Positions 35,877 through 43,889 of a stretch of DNA of 64,000 bases are shown here, one piece after another (position 1 is the stretch's first letter; each line of letters opens with the position of its first letter). The translations under genes and the position numbers were made by a program. The stretch is from Rhizobium lentis. Lineage in GTDB: Bacteria > Pseudomonadota > Alphaproteobacteria > Rhizobiales > Rhizobiaceae. The notes below the pieces were generated by a model. That model did no database searches, was not told the DNA's origin, and worked only from the letters and a program-made list of their open reading frames with translations. The DNA is taken from the NCBI RefSeq assembly GCF_014200175.1, contig NZ_JACHBD010000006.1, positions 248,001-312,000 on the forward strand, in the 5' to 3' direction.

Positions 35877-35927
35877 ATCAAGATCATGCAGATCATCGGC
35901 GTCATGGACGACATCGCCTTTCAAACC
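35877..35927 (+). pseudogene. Remnant of a methyl-accepting chemotaxis protein signalling tip
   Basis: 17 codons read IKIMQIIGVMDDIAFQT, matching the highly conserved hairpin entry of MCP signalling domains (usual form IxQIIGVIDDIAFQTNLLALNA). The match stops abruptly after the Thr, and no flanking MCP sequence is recognisable in any frame. It lies in the 279-nt gap after the EEP gene. A scar of a lost receptor gene is the simplest reading. Confidence 0.6.
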
Positions 35928-35977
35928 TGCTCAGGAAGAAACGGACAGGCGTGGCGTGGCCGCTGCCTGAGGGGGAG

Positions 35978-36229
35978 TCAGTGACGGCTGTAGAGCGGCG
36001 GCATCACATCTTCGTCTGCGAGATCGGGATAAAGCTGCCTGCGGGTGCGAGCGAGCGCTTCTGCCTCCCGGCGATTCCGTTCCAGCAGAACGGCGGTGAC
36101 GTCCTTAAAGGGCCCGCCGTCCGACAAGGCGACGCGGACGGTACCGCCCTGCGAGAGGAAGTCGCAGAAGGACCGCATCGAGCGAAGACGCGTCGTGATC
36201 TCGATATAGCGGTCGTCATGTCCAGCCAT
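35978..36229 (-). CDS. Small protein of unknown function (83 aa)
   Basis: Start ATG 36229 has GGGAG 6 nt ahead; an ATG six nt earlier is too close to it. The sequence is soluble and charged: MAGHDDRYIEITTRLRSMRS, a central FLSQGGTVRVALSDGGPFKD and a basic helix LLERNRREAEALARTRRQLY. The VRVALSDGGPFKDVTAVLLE segment could be a beta-rich half of a small domain. Not recognised. First of a minus-strand series of small genes at 36-39.7 kb. Confidence 0.55.
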   Translation of the reverse strand: MAGHDDRYIEITTRLRSMRSFCDFLSQGGTVRVALSDGGPFKDVTAVLLERNRREAEALARTRRQLYPDLADEDVMPPLYSRH

Positions 36230-36309
36230 GTTCATCTCCCTTCCAAACCGTAAGATGGCGCGAACACTTCGGCGAGAAGATGGCGCTCGTTTCAGCTATC
36301 CGTCGGACA

Positions 36310-36813
36310 TCAATCTCTGGCAAGCTTCCGATTGATCGCGGCGGCCGCCAGGGGCAGCGCCGCGGTCGCCACAGTCCCGAGCGGCAAACGCCGGAGCCCC
36401 CTGGTGACGACGAAGGCTGCCGCAATCGCGCCCGCCAGCTTGAGCCATGGCCGGTCACCGAGTTGGGCATGGGCACTGGCATCGGCCCAGCGAGCATTTT
36501 CGGTCAGGACGGTCGCGGCCTGCCGCCGGATCACCTGCAAACGGGCCTGGAGGTTTTCAAACTCTTCCCGCAACTCCCGGAGACGGCCTTCCAGAGCATG
36601 TCCTTCGGAGGTCTCGACGGTTTCCGCGACATAGGCGTCGAACGGAATTTCCCCACCAAGCGTGGCGAGATAGGCGCGGTATTCAGCCTCGTTCGCGAAG
36701 CCCTCGCGCCGGATGAGGTCAGGATTGATATCCGCCTCTTCTTTATTTGCGAGCGGGATGCCGGCGTCGTCGAGGCTGTTGGTGGCGCTAGTGCCGGATT
36801 CGTTCTTGAACAT
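36310..36813 (-). CDS. Protein of unknown function with coiled coil and C-terminal hydrophobic hairpin (167 aa)
   Basis: Start ATG 36813 with GGGAG 8 nt ahead. Residues ~30-75 are acidic (EADINPDLIRREGFANEAEY); ~80-110 form a predicted coiled coil (GRLRELREEFENLQARLQVI); ~120-165 hold two hydrophobic segments (LKLAGAIAAAFVVTRGLRRL, VATAALPLAAAAI) ending in a basic tail. This layout resembles membrane-anchored stress proteins such as the DUF883/ElaB and DUF3618 types but I see no firm family match. Confidence 0.6.
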   Translation of the reverse strand: MFKNESGTSATNSLDDAGIPLANKEEADINPDLIRREGFANEAEYRAYLATLGGEIPFDAYVAETVETSEGHALEGRLRELREEFENLQARLQVIRRQAATVLTENARWADASAHAQLGDRPWLKLAGAIAAAFVVTRGLRRLPLGTVATAALPLAAAAINRKLARD

Positions 36814-36941
36814 GATGCGTCTCCCGTGTTTCCTCACCGCAGAACGCCTGATGGCTCAAATTGATCCCACTCGCCGACCTGGCCCTGCGGGCCCACGCAT
36901 GTCGCTGCCGAAAACCGCTGCATACTGTTGCGCGACATGCT

Positions 36942-37205
36942 TCAATCAAAAAGCTCGCCATGTCCAATCTGTTCACGCTTGCCCGGTACCTCGCTGATGA
37001 TCGGATCGTCGGCAGGGTCGGGATCTTTTCTGTTGGCCTCGTTCAAAAACCGCGCGGCCTCGAGGAATGCGACCGATATTTCCTCGGTCCCCCATCCGGC
37101 TTCATTGGCGGCAGCAATCAGCTTTTCCAAGGCGTCGCGTGCAGCAGCGCTCGCTTCTTGGAAGCGCTGAGCGGGAGCCTCGGCTTTCGGCCGTGGAAAG
37201 GTCAT
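36942..37205 (-). CDS. Small hydrophilic protein of unknown function (87 aa)
   Basis: ATG preceded by GGAGGGAAG. Helical central part FQEASAAARDALEKLIAAAN then GWGTEEISVAFLEAARFLNE; proline-rich N-terminus and acidic tail (PDPADDPIISEVPGK). Many alphaproteobacterial short proteins share a GxGTEEISxAFLEAAR-like helix, but no function is known to me. Possibly co-transcribed with its neighbours. Confidence 0.6.
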   Translation of the reverse strand: MTFPRPKAEAPAQRFQEASAAARDALEKLIAAANEAGWGTEEISVAFLEAARFLNEANRKDPDPADDPIISEVPGKREQIGHGELFD

Positions 37206-37305
37206 CGTCTTCCCTCCATAGACTGGCTATCGAGGATGAACGCAGTTCCCGGGAAATGGATGCACCATGAGGACGATTTAGCTGCGGACGTTCCGATTTT
37301 CTCTA

Positions 37306-37536
37306 TCAGATGACCGTTCGCAACAGAAACGGGGAAGGCTCCAGCAGACGCTGGGCAAGGATTCTGAGCATCGCCGAGCCCCTTATGCCGGTCGTGGTGC
37401 GCGAGCGGCCATCATGATAGACGACCGTCATGACCTGACCACGAATATCATAGCGTATCTGCGCAATCGTCCGGGTGTGAACCGGAAATATAAATTCGTC
37501 GCGCTCGGATGTCTGCCCGGAGGTCTTCAAAGTCAT
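37306..37536 (-). CDS. Small protein of unknown function, possibly KTSC-like fold (76 aa)
   Basis: The core IAQIRYDIRGQVMTVVYHDG followed by RSRTTTGIRGSAMLRIL alternates strands in the way KTSC-type small domains do, but the KTSC residues themselves are not seen. GGGG lies before the ATG. No neighbours give a functional hint. Confidence 0.5.
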   Translation of the reverse strand: MTLKTSGQTSERDEFIFPVHTRTIAQIRYDIRGQVMTVVYHDGRSRTTTGIRGSAMLRILAQRLLEPSPFLLRTVI

Positions 37537-37722
37537 CGCCCATGCCCCAACGATGACAGCGCCCCCTCATGTTCCGCGTTTCAGGCGCACCCCGCCTGGA
37601 AATCGGAAGCACCGAACGCCCCAATCAAGCACATATTGCCTCCACGGTCACTTGACATGCCGATCCGTGTGGGAAAACTGTTTTATAACAGCAGCTTACG
37701 AAAGCACGAGGCACTGTTTAAA

Positions 37723-37971
37723 TCAATGCAAGGTTTTCTCTAGCCCGTGGGCGTGAACGGCTTGCGACCAGCATTCGACAGTGAGTGCGAGCGACCGGAC
37801 CGCTTCGTCCACCCCAAAAATCACGTCCCTCAACCGTTCGATCTCACGATTGAGTTCATACACCCCCGCTTCGTCGAGATCATCTCCGTCAAGCAGCCGC
37901 CTCGCCGTTTCGATCAAGCGTTCCGCCCGTCCGACGATGGCGAGAGCGCTGCGTATGATGATATCGAGCAT
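37723..37971 (-). CDS. Small helical protein of unknown function (82 aa)
   Basis: ATG 37971 after GGGAAA. All-helical: MLDIIIRSALAIVGRAERLI, RRLLDGDDLDEAGVYELNRE, VFGVDEAVRSLALTVECWSQ-like pattern. A longer in-frame extension to 38142 overlaps the next gene and has no ribosome site. Not recognised. Confidence 0.5.
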   Translation of the reverse strand: MLDIIIRSALAIVGRAERLIETARRLLDGDDLDEAGVYELNREIERLRDVIFGVDEAVRSLALTVECWSQAVHAHGLEKTLH

Positions 37972-38038
37972 CCGATTTTCCCTTGTTGCGTGAGAGAGCC
38001 TCGGACAAAATCGGGGTGCTGACAATCCTGAAATCTTG

Positions 38039-38443
38039 TCAGATCCGCTGGCGCATCCAGTCGTAGAAGTCCCTGACGTCTCGCAAGGCGGACGGCCCGC
38101 GACGCGGCGAGGAGACGTGATGTGAGGCAAAGGCGAACACACCCGCGACAGCAGTCACGAGCATAACCGTGGCAAGCGGATAATGTTTGACCACGGCCTC
38201 GGTCTGATGGATCGCTTTTCCAGCACTGTCCTTTGCCGATCGCCCGGCCTCCAGCACCTGCTGCTTGAGCATGTCGATCTGTTTCCGCAATGTAGTCAAT
38301 TCCACGCGCAGGTCCTCTTCGGGCTGCCGGGGGACGCCGACGGATGCGGTGTTGGTATCGATAATCGCTTTCGGCACCGGTTCGCCGAGCTTGGCTCGGC
38401 TGGTGTCGAGGGTAGTCGTTTCACTGTTCTTGCGCCGCGGCAT
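38039..38443 (-). CDS. DUF883/ElaB-like membrane-anchored small protein (134 aa)
   Basis: ATG 38443 after GGGAG. Basic, disordered N-terminus (MPRRKNSETTTLDTSRAKLG); helix ELTTLRKQIDMLKQQVLEAG; KDSAGKAIHQTEAVVKHYPL; one membrane span LATVMLVTAVAGVFAFASHH; short basic tail with FYDWMRQRI. The order amphipathic helix, Gly/Ala-rich segment, single C-terminal span is that of ElaB/YqjD proteins, which tether ribosomes or stress factors to the inner membrane in E. coli. Family call is by layout. Confidence 0.6.
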   Translation of the reverse strand: MPRRKNSETTTLDTSRAKLGEPVPKAIIDTNTASVGVPRQPEEDLRVELTTLRKQIDMLKQQVLEAGRSAKDSAGKAIHQTEAVVKHYPLATVMLVTAVAGVFAFASHHVSSPRRGPSALRDVRDFYDWMRQRI

Positions 38444-38577
38444 TTTGACATCTCCCAAAATCAACGTTCCGACCTCGCGGTCCCTCCATGAGAACTTTTT
38501 GATAGTCAATTGACAGCGCATGTCGCGACAACGCGCAACCTGCCTCGCGCTCGCGCCTCAATGATATTGTCAGACGC

Positions 38578-38739
38578 CTAAAGCTCGTCGCTGCGACGCC
38601 TTACCGCGTGCTTCAAAGCCAACAAGTGTCTGCGCCTCTCCAGCATGTAGTCGGCATAACCGACGCAGATAAAAAGCAGTGTCGGGCCGGCGTAGATGAC
38701 GATGAGAGCCAATGCAACAAGGATGAATGCGGTCGTCAT
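38578..38739 (-). CDS. Very small membrane protein (53 aa)
   Basis: ATG 38739 with GGAAG 7 nt ahead, stop TAG 38578-38580. One hydrophobic span, FILVALALIVIYAGPTLLFI, then a basic tail (DYMLERRRHLLALKHAVRRR). Positive-inside rule puts the tail in the cytoplasm. No function is known; position in the small-gene cluster suggests shared stress regulation. Confidence 0.5.
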   Translation of the reverse strand: MTTAFILVALALIVIYAGPTLLFICVGYADYMLERRRHLLALKHAVRRRSDEL

Positions 38740-38819
38740 GGTCTGTCTTCCATCATGTTGATCCTATGAAGCGACGGACCTCATCCCTTCGGCTAGTTAG
38801 TCCGCCGCCAGTCTGCCCC

Positions 38820-39008
38820 TCACTTCCGCCGCGGGTCGTGGCCGTGGTGGCGATCATGCTCGCCGCCACCGCCGGAGACCTTTCTTTGCGTGCGTTTGTC
38901 CGGCTCTGCTGCCGGCTTCTGAATGTCGAGCGGCTCCTTGGCATTTTCATGCGAAGCGCCCGGACCGCCCTGGCGGATGGTCGCGGCGCTCTTCTTGGAC
39001 GTGGACAT
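38820..39008 (-). CDS. Small, disordered, basic protein (62 aa)
   Basis: ATG preceded by GGAGG, a strong site. Low-complexity and charged: TSKKSAATIRQGGPGASHEN, then KRTQRKVSGGGGEHDRHHGH with a His-rich tail. No domain. It starts 9 nt after the stop of the gene at 39018, so it is in the same transcript. Confidence 0.55.
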   Translation of the reverse strand: MSTSKKSAATIRQGGPGASHENAKEPLDIQKPAAEPDKRTQRKVSGGGGEHDRHHGHDPRRK

Positions 39009-39017
39009 CGATGCCTC

Positions 39018-39200
39018 CTAGCGGTCCTGGTGATGGCCCTGATGGCTGGTATTGATCTTACTGTTGCCTTGCTGACCCTTCTTATCCGGGTCTTCTACAC
39101 CGCTTGCCATTGCGGCGTCTTCTGCTTTGGTCTTCATCGGCTTGCCTGCGCCCTTGCTGCTGACGTTGCCGGCTGGAACCGGAGGTAGCTTGCTGCTCAT
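39018..39200 (-). CDS. Small, disordered hydrophilic protein (60 aa)
   Basis: ATG 39200 (a GTG one codon earlier is possible) with GAGGAGAG ahead. Lys/Gly/Ser-rich, no hydrophobic core: PPVPAGNVSSKGAGKPMKTK, ending HQGHHQDR. The make-up resembles hydrophilins. Starts 11 nt after the gene at 39212. Confidence 0.55.
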   Translation of the reverse strand: MSSKLPPVPAGNVSSKGAGKPMKTKAEDAAMASGVEDPDKKGQQGNSKINTSHQGHHQDR

Positions 39201-39211
39201 CACGTCTCTCC

Positions 39212-39427
39212 TCAGTCGGGGTCTCGGTTCGAGCTGTGATCCGAATATTGCTCGGTCTGAACCGTCTTGCCGTCCAGGCCGCGCTCCTTGGAATGTTGTG
39301 TCTTGTCGCGGTTCGACAGGACCGTATTTTCAGGAAGCTGCTCTTCTTCGAGATCGGTCAAGGCGCCGCTGCCATCGCCTTTTCCCTTCGCGCCAGTGCC
39401 GATATGTTTCCGGTCGGCATGTGCCAT
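39212..39427 (-). CDS. Small hydrophilin-like protein under an EcfG-type promoter (71 aa)
   Basis: ATG 39427 after GGAGAAA. Gly, Asp, Lys and Asn rich: MAHADRKHIGTGAKGKGDGS, central acidic LTDLEEEQLPENTVLSNRDK, tail EQYSDHSSNRDPD. No hydrophobic core, so probably disordered. A GGAAC-N16-TGTT site lies 22 nt upstream. First gene of a likely operon with 39018 and 38820. Confidence 0.6.
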   Translation of the reverse strand: MAHADRKHIGTGAKGKGDGSGALTDLEEEQLPENTVLSNRDKTQHSKERGLDGKTVQTEQYSDHSSNRDPD

Positions 39428-39449
39428 GGTTTTCTCCTTGGTCGTATCA

Positions 39450-39474
39450 AACAATCCAGATCCACCGAGGTTCC
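39450..39474 (-). promoter_or_regulatory. EcfG-like promoter for the small-gene operon
   Basis: On the minus strand GGAAC (39474-39470), 16-nt spacer, TGTT (39453-39450). Same -10 form as the plus-strand site at 34890. It ends 22 nt before the ATG at 39427. Confidence 0.55.
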
Positions 39475-39489
39475 GGGATCGAAGGCAAA

Positions 39490-39717
39490 TCAGCCGGATG
39501 GACCGCCAGGCCGGCCCTCCCGCTTGTCGAGATGCCGTCGCAACTCGTCCTTCTGGACGAAGCGGTCGGTGTTGCCCGGCTCGTGATCGGGATGCGATAT
39601 TTCGACATCGAGATCATCGGGAAGCGCGAGCGCCTGCCTGGGGTTCATGATGCCGAGAGGGACGCGCCCTTCTTCGGTATCCACCGCGACTTCGACCAGG
39701 TGTTTCTTGGAAATCAT
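39490..39717 (-). CDS. Small protein of unknown function downstream of malQ (75 aa)
   Basis: MISKKHLVEVAVDTEEGRVP, then LGIMNPRQALALPDDLDVEI and a charged tail (DRFVQKDELRRHLDKREGRP). It starts 16 nt after malQ ends, so it may be the last gene of treZ-malQ. No family recognised. Confidence 0.5.
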   Translation of the reverse strand: MISKKHLVEVAVDTEEGRVPLGIMNPRQALALPDDLDVEISHPDHEPGNTDRFVQKDELRRHLDKREGRPGGPSG

Positions 39718-39733
39718 CTCGGCGATCCTTTTC

Positions 39734-41641
39734 CTATCTATTCAGAATCCGCCGGCTTCCTATTCGTTCCCTTGCCATTCGATTTTGCGGCCTTTCCTTG
39801 CGCATCGCCTCCGTTACGCGCTGGACGAGCGGGCTCGACATCATGTCCTCGAGCGAAACCGACAGCTTCGGCTTCCAATTCGGATAGCTGTCACTCGTGC
39901 CGGGAATATTGGTCGGGTTTTTCTCATCGGTGAGATCGGCAAGGCGAACCGCAACGAGAAGGGATGGGGTTCTGGCGATGAAGCGATAAGCGCTGACGGT
40001 CAGCTGCCTCAGCGCCTCCCGACTTGCCCTTGCGTCAAGACGCTTCGGCAAGCCAAAACCGGCGGCTCTGAGCGCCGCCTTCAGGCGTCGCCGCTCGCGC
40101 TTGCGGTGTTCGAGATGCTTTTCGATAAGATTCGGCGGCACGATGCCGTGGTCGCGCCGGTCCTGGATGTCGGCGCCGCGCCACCAGCCGGCCAGGGTCT
40201 GATGATCGTGCGTCGAAATACACGCTAAGGCAAGAATGGGATAGGCAGCCGCCGGCTTGAAGCCGTGATCGTCCTGTTCATAGGAAAGGATCCGATAAGA
40301 GAGAATTCGGGCCGCCGCCAGATCATCGGGCAGGTCCTCGGGGATCATCCCCAAGGCTTCGCCGATGACGAGGCATCGATGCTCGGCCGACGTCTCGGCA
40401 AGGATCTGCAGGAGCCGATCCTGGGGATAGCGGACATAGCCGCCGCCCTGCGGGCTGGCGCCGAGCGGCACCAGAAAGAGGCGGCGAAGCGCCGGGGCAT
40501 GATCGATGCGGATCGCACCCGCATAGCGCATGGCCGCGCTCACCAGACGACGAAAGGGAGAGGTTTCCCTTGATGCGATCATGGAAGGCAGATAGCCGGC
40601 AAGATGCCAGTCCTGCCCGTCGACGGCGAAGGGATCGGGAGGACTGCCGACGGTGGCCCCGGAAATATAGACTTCCGGCTCACTCCATGTCGCCGATCCG
40701 TCGACTGCTTCGCCGACGGCAAGATCAAGGTAGAGCCCGATCCGCATACCGGCCTTCAGCGCCCGCGCGGCCGCCTGCATCAGCTGCTGGTGGGCGAGCC
40801 ATTGCAGCCACATATGGAAACGCACATCGTCTTCATGTTTGCGCTCGAATTCGGCGACGGCAGCGCTGTCGGCACGCTGGAAGTCGGACGGCCATTTCTG
40901 CCAGCCTGCGCCTGCGCCACGAGCGGTCATGGAAAGCGACAGGCATTCGAAAAGAGCGTGCCGCCGCAGGCTGTCGCCGCCTTGCGCGACGAAGGCGTCG
41001 AAATCCTGGGGATCATAGGTCTTGTCGGTCGCCGCTCGCGCCCGCCACTCCGGCCAGAGATCCCGCAGCGCTTGAAGCTTGGTTCGTGCGACGCCGGCGT
41101 AATCCACGAGCTCTGTTTGGCGAAGGCGTTGCAATTGCCGCTCGAGGTCGGCATTGCCGGCAAAGCCCGGCACCTTGTCGACGGCGATATGGAGCGGGTT
41201 GAGATGCTGGCGGCTCGAGGGCTCATAGGGGCTGCAGCGATCAGGATCGGCGAGAAAAGGCGCGTGAAGCGGGTTGAGACCGATGAAATCGGCGCCAAGC
41301 GATCCCGCCAGACCTGTCATAGTGGACAGATCCTCGAAGTCTCCAATGCCCCAGTTGCGCGCCGAGCGAAGCTCGTAAAGCTGCAGGCTGATGCCCCAGA
41401 CGCGCGTGCCGGAGAGAAAATCCGGGAGGTATGACCTTGGGATCTCCTTGAGCGTCGGCTTCGGCTCCTGCCGCGTCCCGGCTGTCTCGCGATCAGCCGC
41501 CGCCGAGAGGTCAACCTTCAGTGCCGAAAGCAGCTTGCGCTTAGTGTCGCTGGAGATCGCCACTTCCCGATTGTCGGGACTGGGCCTTGTCGGGCTAATG
41601 CCGTGCCGGCGGGCGAGCCTTTCGATCTCCGCGCGCCTCAT
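39734..41641 (-). CDS. malQ: 4-alpha-glucanotransferase (amylomaltase, GH77)
   Basis: 635 residues. Transfers alpha-1,4-glucan segments between maltodextrins. GH77 signposts: GISLQLYELRSARNWGIGDF, LNPLHAPFLADPDRCSPYEP, the nucleophile Asp in AIRIDHAPALRRLF, the acid/base region VIGEALGMIPEDLPDDL and the transition-state Asp in STHDHQTLAGWW. The usual EDLG reads EALG and the usual RIDHF reads RIDHA, variations seen in a proteobacterial subgroup. A ~70-residue N-terminal extension carries a small helical domain. Follows treZ by 26 nt, placing it in maltodextrin/trehalose metabolism. Confidence 0.9.
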   Translation of the reverse strand: MRRAEIERLARRHGISPTRPSPDNREVAISSDTKRKLLSALKVDLSAAADRETAGTRQEPKPTLKEIPRSYLPDFLSGTRVWGISLQLYELRSARNWGIGDFEDLSTMTGLAGSLGADFIGLNPLHAPFLADPDRCSPYEPSSRQHLNPLHIAVDKVPGFAGNADLERQLQRLRQTELVDYAGVARTKLQALRDLWPEWRARAATDKTYDPQDFDAFVAQGGDSLRRHALFECLSLSMTARGAGAGWQKWPSDFQRADSAAVAEFERKHEDDVRFHMWLQWLAHQQLMQAAARALKAGMRIGLYLDLAVGEAVDGSATWSEPEVYISGATVGSPPDPFAVDGQDWHLAGYLPSMIASRETSPFRRLVSAAMRYAGAIRIDHAPALRRLFLVPLGASPQGGGYVRYPQDRLLQILAETSAEHRCLVIGEALGMIPEDLPDDLAAARILSYRILSYEQDDHGFKPAAAYPILALACISTHDHQTLAGWWRGADIQDRRDHGIVPPNLIEKHLEHRKRERRRLKAALRAAGFGLPKRLDARASREALRQLTVSAYRFIARTPSLLVAVRLADLTDEKNPTNIPGTSDSYPNWKPKLSVSLEDMMSSPLVQRVTEAMRKERPQNRMARERIGSRRILNR

Positions 41642-41667
41642 GGTTCGATCGCCTTCATCTCAGCCCC

Positions 41668-43425
41668 TTAAAATTTACTGATGCTCCAGATCACCGTCCA
41701 AGGCGCAAGATCGCCATCGTCATTGCGGCCGAGACGGAAGATCGTCTCGCCGCCCTCATGCTGAGCGCCGAGCGTCGCGGCCTCGTCACTGAGATTAGCG
41801 CTGAAGTGAAGTCGCCGGTTGCCGGCAAACGTCCAGTCCACCGCCACCGCAGTGCCGGCCGACCGGTAAGCCGCATGTCCGGCTCCGCCTTTCAGCAAGG
41901 GGATGATTCTTTGATGTCGCAGATCGAGAAGCATCCTGTAGAAATCAAGGGTCTCCGAGGAGGCGCGTTTCGACCAGTCGAGCTTGGCGGCAGCAAAGGT
42001 CGACGCCGTCGTCGGGTCGAGAAGCTCGTCGGCATCGAAGCCCGGCAGGCGCGAAAGCTCCTCGCGCCTGCCTTTGCGGACTTTGTCGTTCAGATCCTCG
42101 TCGAAATCGCAGAAAAACGGAAAAGGCTCTTTGGCACCCCATTCCTCGCCCATGAACAGCATCGGGATCTCGGGCGCCAGCAGGTAGATTGATGTGACGG
42201 CTTTGATGGCATCGGCCGGGCTCGCGGCCATGATGCGGTCGCCGAGCGCCCGGTTGCCGATCTGGTCATGGTTCTGGATAAAGGACACGAAGGCGGTCGG
42301 CGGCAGGTGGCCGCTTGGCCTGCCCCGACTCCCGCCGCGGTAGGGCATATGCTCACCCTGGAACACGAAACCTTCGGCCAACGCGCGGCCGAGCTTATCG
42401 GCATCGCCGGCGTAGTCGGCATAATAGCCGAAGGTCTCGCCGGTCGCAGCGATATGCAGCACATGGTGCAGGTCGTCGTTCCACTGGGCGGTGAAAAGCC
42501 GGGCCGCACCGTTCTCATCGCGCTGCAGCAGGTCGCTGTCGTTCTCCTCGTTCTCAACGATCAGGTGGACCTGCCGGTCGCCGGCCGCTGCCCTGACACG
42601 ACGGGCGAGCGCATGCAGAAGATGCTCCCTGCTGTCGTCCTTGATCGCATGGACGGCATCGAAGCGAAAACCATCGAGCCTGAACTCGGTGATCCAATAG
42701 ATGGCGTTCTCGATGATGAATTCGCGGATCATCTCGGAGCCGTCGCCGTCATAATTGACGCCGTTGCCCCAAGGCGTCCTGTGATGATCGGTAAAGAGCG
42801 GCGCGTAGGACGGAATATAGTTTCCATCCGGCCCGAAGTGATTGTAGACCGCGTCGAGGAAGACCGAGATGCCGCGCTCATGCGCCGCATCCACCAGCTC
42901 CATCAAATCTTCGGGCTTGCCGTAGCTGCTGTCAGGCGCATAGGGAAGCACGCCGTCATAGCCCCAACTATAGCGGCCCGGGAATTCAGCGACCGGCATG
43001 ATCTGCAGCGCCGTCACGCCCAGTTCCCGCAGCTGGTCGAGACGCTCGATCGCGGCCTTGAAAGTACCCTGCGGCGTGAAGCAGCCAATGTGCATTTCGT
43101 AAATGATCATCTCCTCCCAGGGCCGGCCCTTCCAGGCAATGGTCTTCCAGCGGTAGGCAGAAAGATCGACCACTTCGCTCGGGCCATGCGCATCCTCAGG
43201 CTGGAACCGCGAGGCGGGATCGGGGACCTCGAGACCATCCGGCAGCACGAAACGGTAGCGCGCGCCGACGCCGGCTTCCGCGACCACGCAACGATGCCAG
43301 CCGTTGTCGTCCGCCTGCATCGGACGGCGATCCGCGCCTACGATCCTCAACGATACGCTTTCATGCAGAGGAGCCCAGAGGCGGAACAGAACGCCGTCTT
43401 CGCTGAAAGCGGGGCCGAACATCAT
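41668..43425 (-). CDS. treZ: Malto-oligosyltrehalose trehalohydrolase (GH13)
   Basis: 585 residues from ATG 43425; an ATG one codon later or a TTG at 43485 are alternatives. It releases trehalose from maltooligosyl-trehalose. CBM48-type N-terminus (FGPAFSEDGVLFRLWAPLHE), then the GH13 barrel: FLDAVYNHFGPDGNYIPSYA, nucleophile Asp in LDGFRFDAVHAI, acid/base Glu in VHLIVENEENDSD, third Asp in SFIQNHDQIGNRALG. MIYEMHIGCFTPQGTF-like IYEMHIG is typical of TreZ. treY is not in the window; malQ follows. No EcfG-like promoter was found upstream although trehalose genes are often stress-induced. Confidence 0.92.
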   Translation of the reverse strand: MMFGPAFSEDGVLFRLWAPLHESVSLRIVGADRRPMQADDNGWHRCVVAEAGVGARYRFVLPDGLEVPDPASRFQPEDAHGPSEVVDLSAYRWKTIAWKGRPWEEMIIYEMHIGCFTPQGTFKAAIERLDQLRELGVTALQIMPVAEFPGRYSWGYDGVLPYAPDSSYGKPEDLMELVDAAHERGISVFLDAVYNHFGPDGNYIPSYAPLFTDHHRTPWGNGVNYDGDGSEMIREFIIENAIYWITEFRLDGFRFDAVHAIKDDSREHLLHALARRVRAAAGDRQVHLIVENEENDSDLLQRDENGAARLFTAQWNDDLHHVLHIAATGETFGYYADYAGDADKLGRALAEGFVFQGEHMPYRGGSRGRPSGHLPPTAFVSFIQNHDQIGNRALGDRIMAASPADAIKAVTSIYLLAPEIPMLFMGEEWGAKEPFPFFCDFDEDLNDKVRKGRREELSRLPGFDADELLDPTTASTFAAAKLDWSKRASSETLDFYRMLLDLRHQRIIPLLKGGAGHAAYRSAGTAVAVDWTFAGNRRLHFSANLSDEAATLGAQHEGGETIFRLGRNDDGDLAPWTVIWSISKF

Positions 43426-43551
43426 TTTGGTCAAGGGAGAGCCTTTGATGAATGGACGGGATCTGGGTAACTGCCATGGGAGCAAAAAGTTTCGTCTGCA
43501 AGCGGACGTGGGAAAGCGGCCGCCGTCGGCAGTGTTTGGCCTGAGAAAAAG

Positions 43552-43566
43552 TAGGATTCTATCCTA
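43552..43566 (+). promoter_or_regulatory. Palindrome upstream of parD, candidate operator
   Basis: TAGGAT-TCT-ATCCTA, 6-nt arms, 41 nt before the parD ATG; a further half-site AGATAGGAG overlaps the ribosome site at about 43591-43599. ParD-type antitoxins repress their own promoters through such repeats. Confidence 0.5.
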
Positions 43567-43607
43567 TCATGTGCGATCAAAGATGCAGAAAGATAGGAGT
43601 GCAATCG

Positions 43608-43889
43608 ATGCGTTCGACGCAGCAGATGAGCATCACGTTGCCCGTGGAAATGGCGAAGCTGGTTAAACAGCGAGTGTCCAACGGCGAATACGCCTCAGAG
43701 AGCGAAGTCATTCGCGAAGGTTTGAGAGCCTTGCAAGAACGCGAAAACGCTGTCGAGCATTGGCTTCGAACGGAAGTTGCGGCCACCTATGACGCATATA
43801 AGGCCGATCCCACTAAGGCTAAACCCCTCGATGAGGTCTGGAGGCGCCTTGAAGCGAGCATGGACGAGATCGATCGGGAAAAGGATTGA
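43608..43889 (+). CDS. ParD-family ribbon-helix-helix antitoxin
   Basis: 93 residues; ATG 43608 has GGAG 8 nt ahead. N-terminal RHH DNA-binding domain: STQQMSITLPVEMAKLVKQR, then SNGEYASESEVIREGLRALQ. C-terminal toxin-binding region is acidic and helical (WLRTEVAATYDAYKADPTKA, DEVWRRLEASMDEIDREKD). Complete and probably still an autorepressor. Its stop overlaps the broken parE start (ATGA). Confidence 0.88.
   Translation: MRSTQQMSITLPVEMAKLVKQRVSNGEYASESEVIREGLRALQERENAVEHWLRTEVAATYDAYKADPTKAKPLDEVWRRLEASMDEIDREKD

Noticed and set aside
35777..36253. 158-codon plus-strand frame
   Set aside because: Antisense to a minus-strand gene with a good ribosome site; no recognisable domain.
37549..37575. 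GGAAC-N18-CGTT on the minus strand before the gene at 37,306
   Set aside because: Spacer is one to two nt longer than the EcfG consensus and the -10 lies only 12 nt from the ATG.
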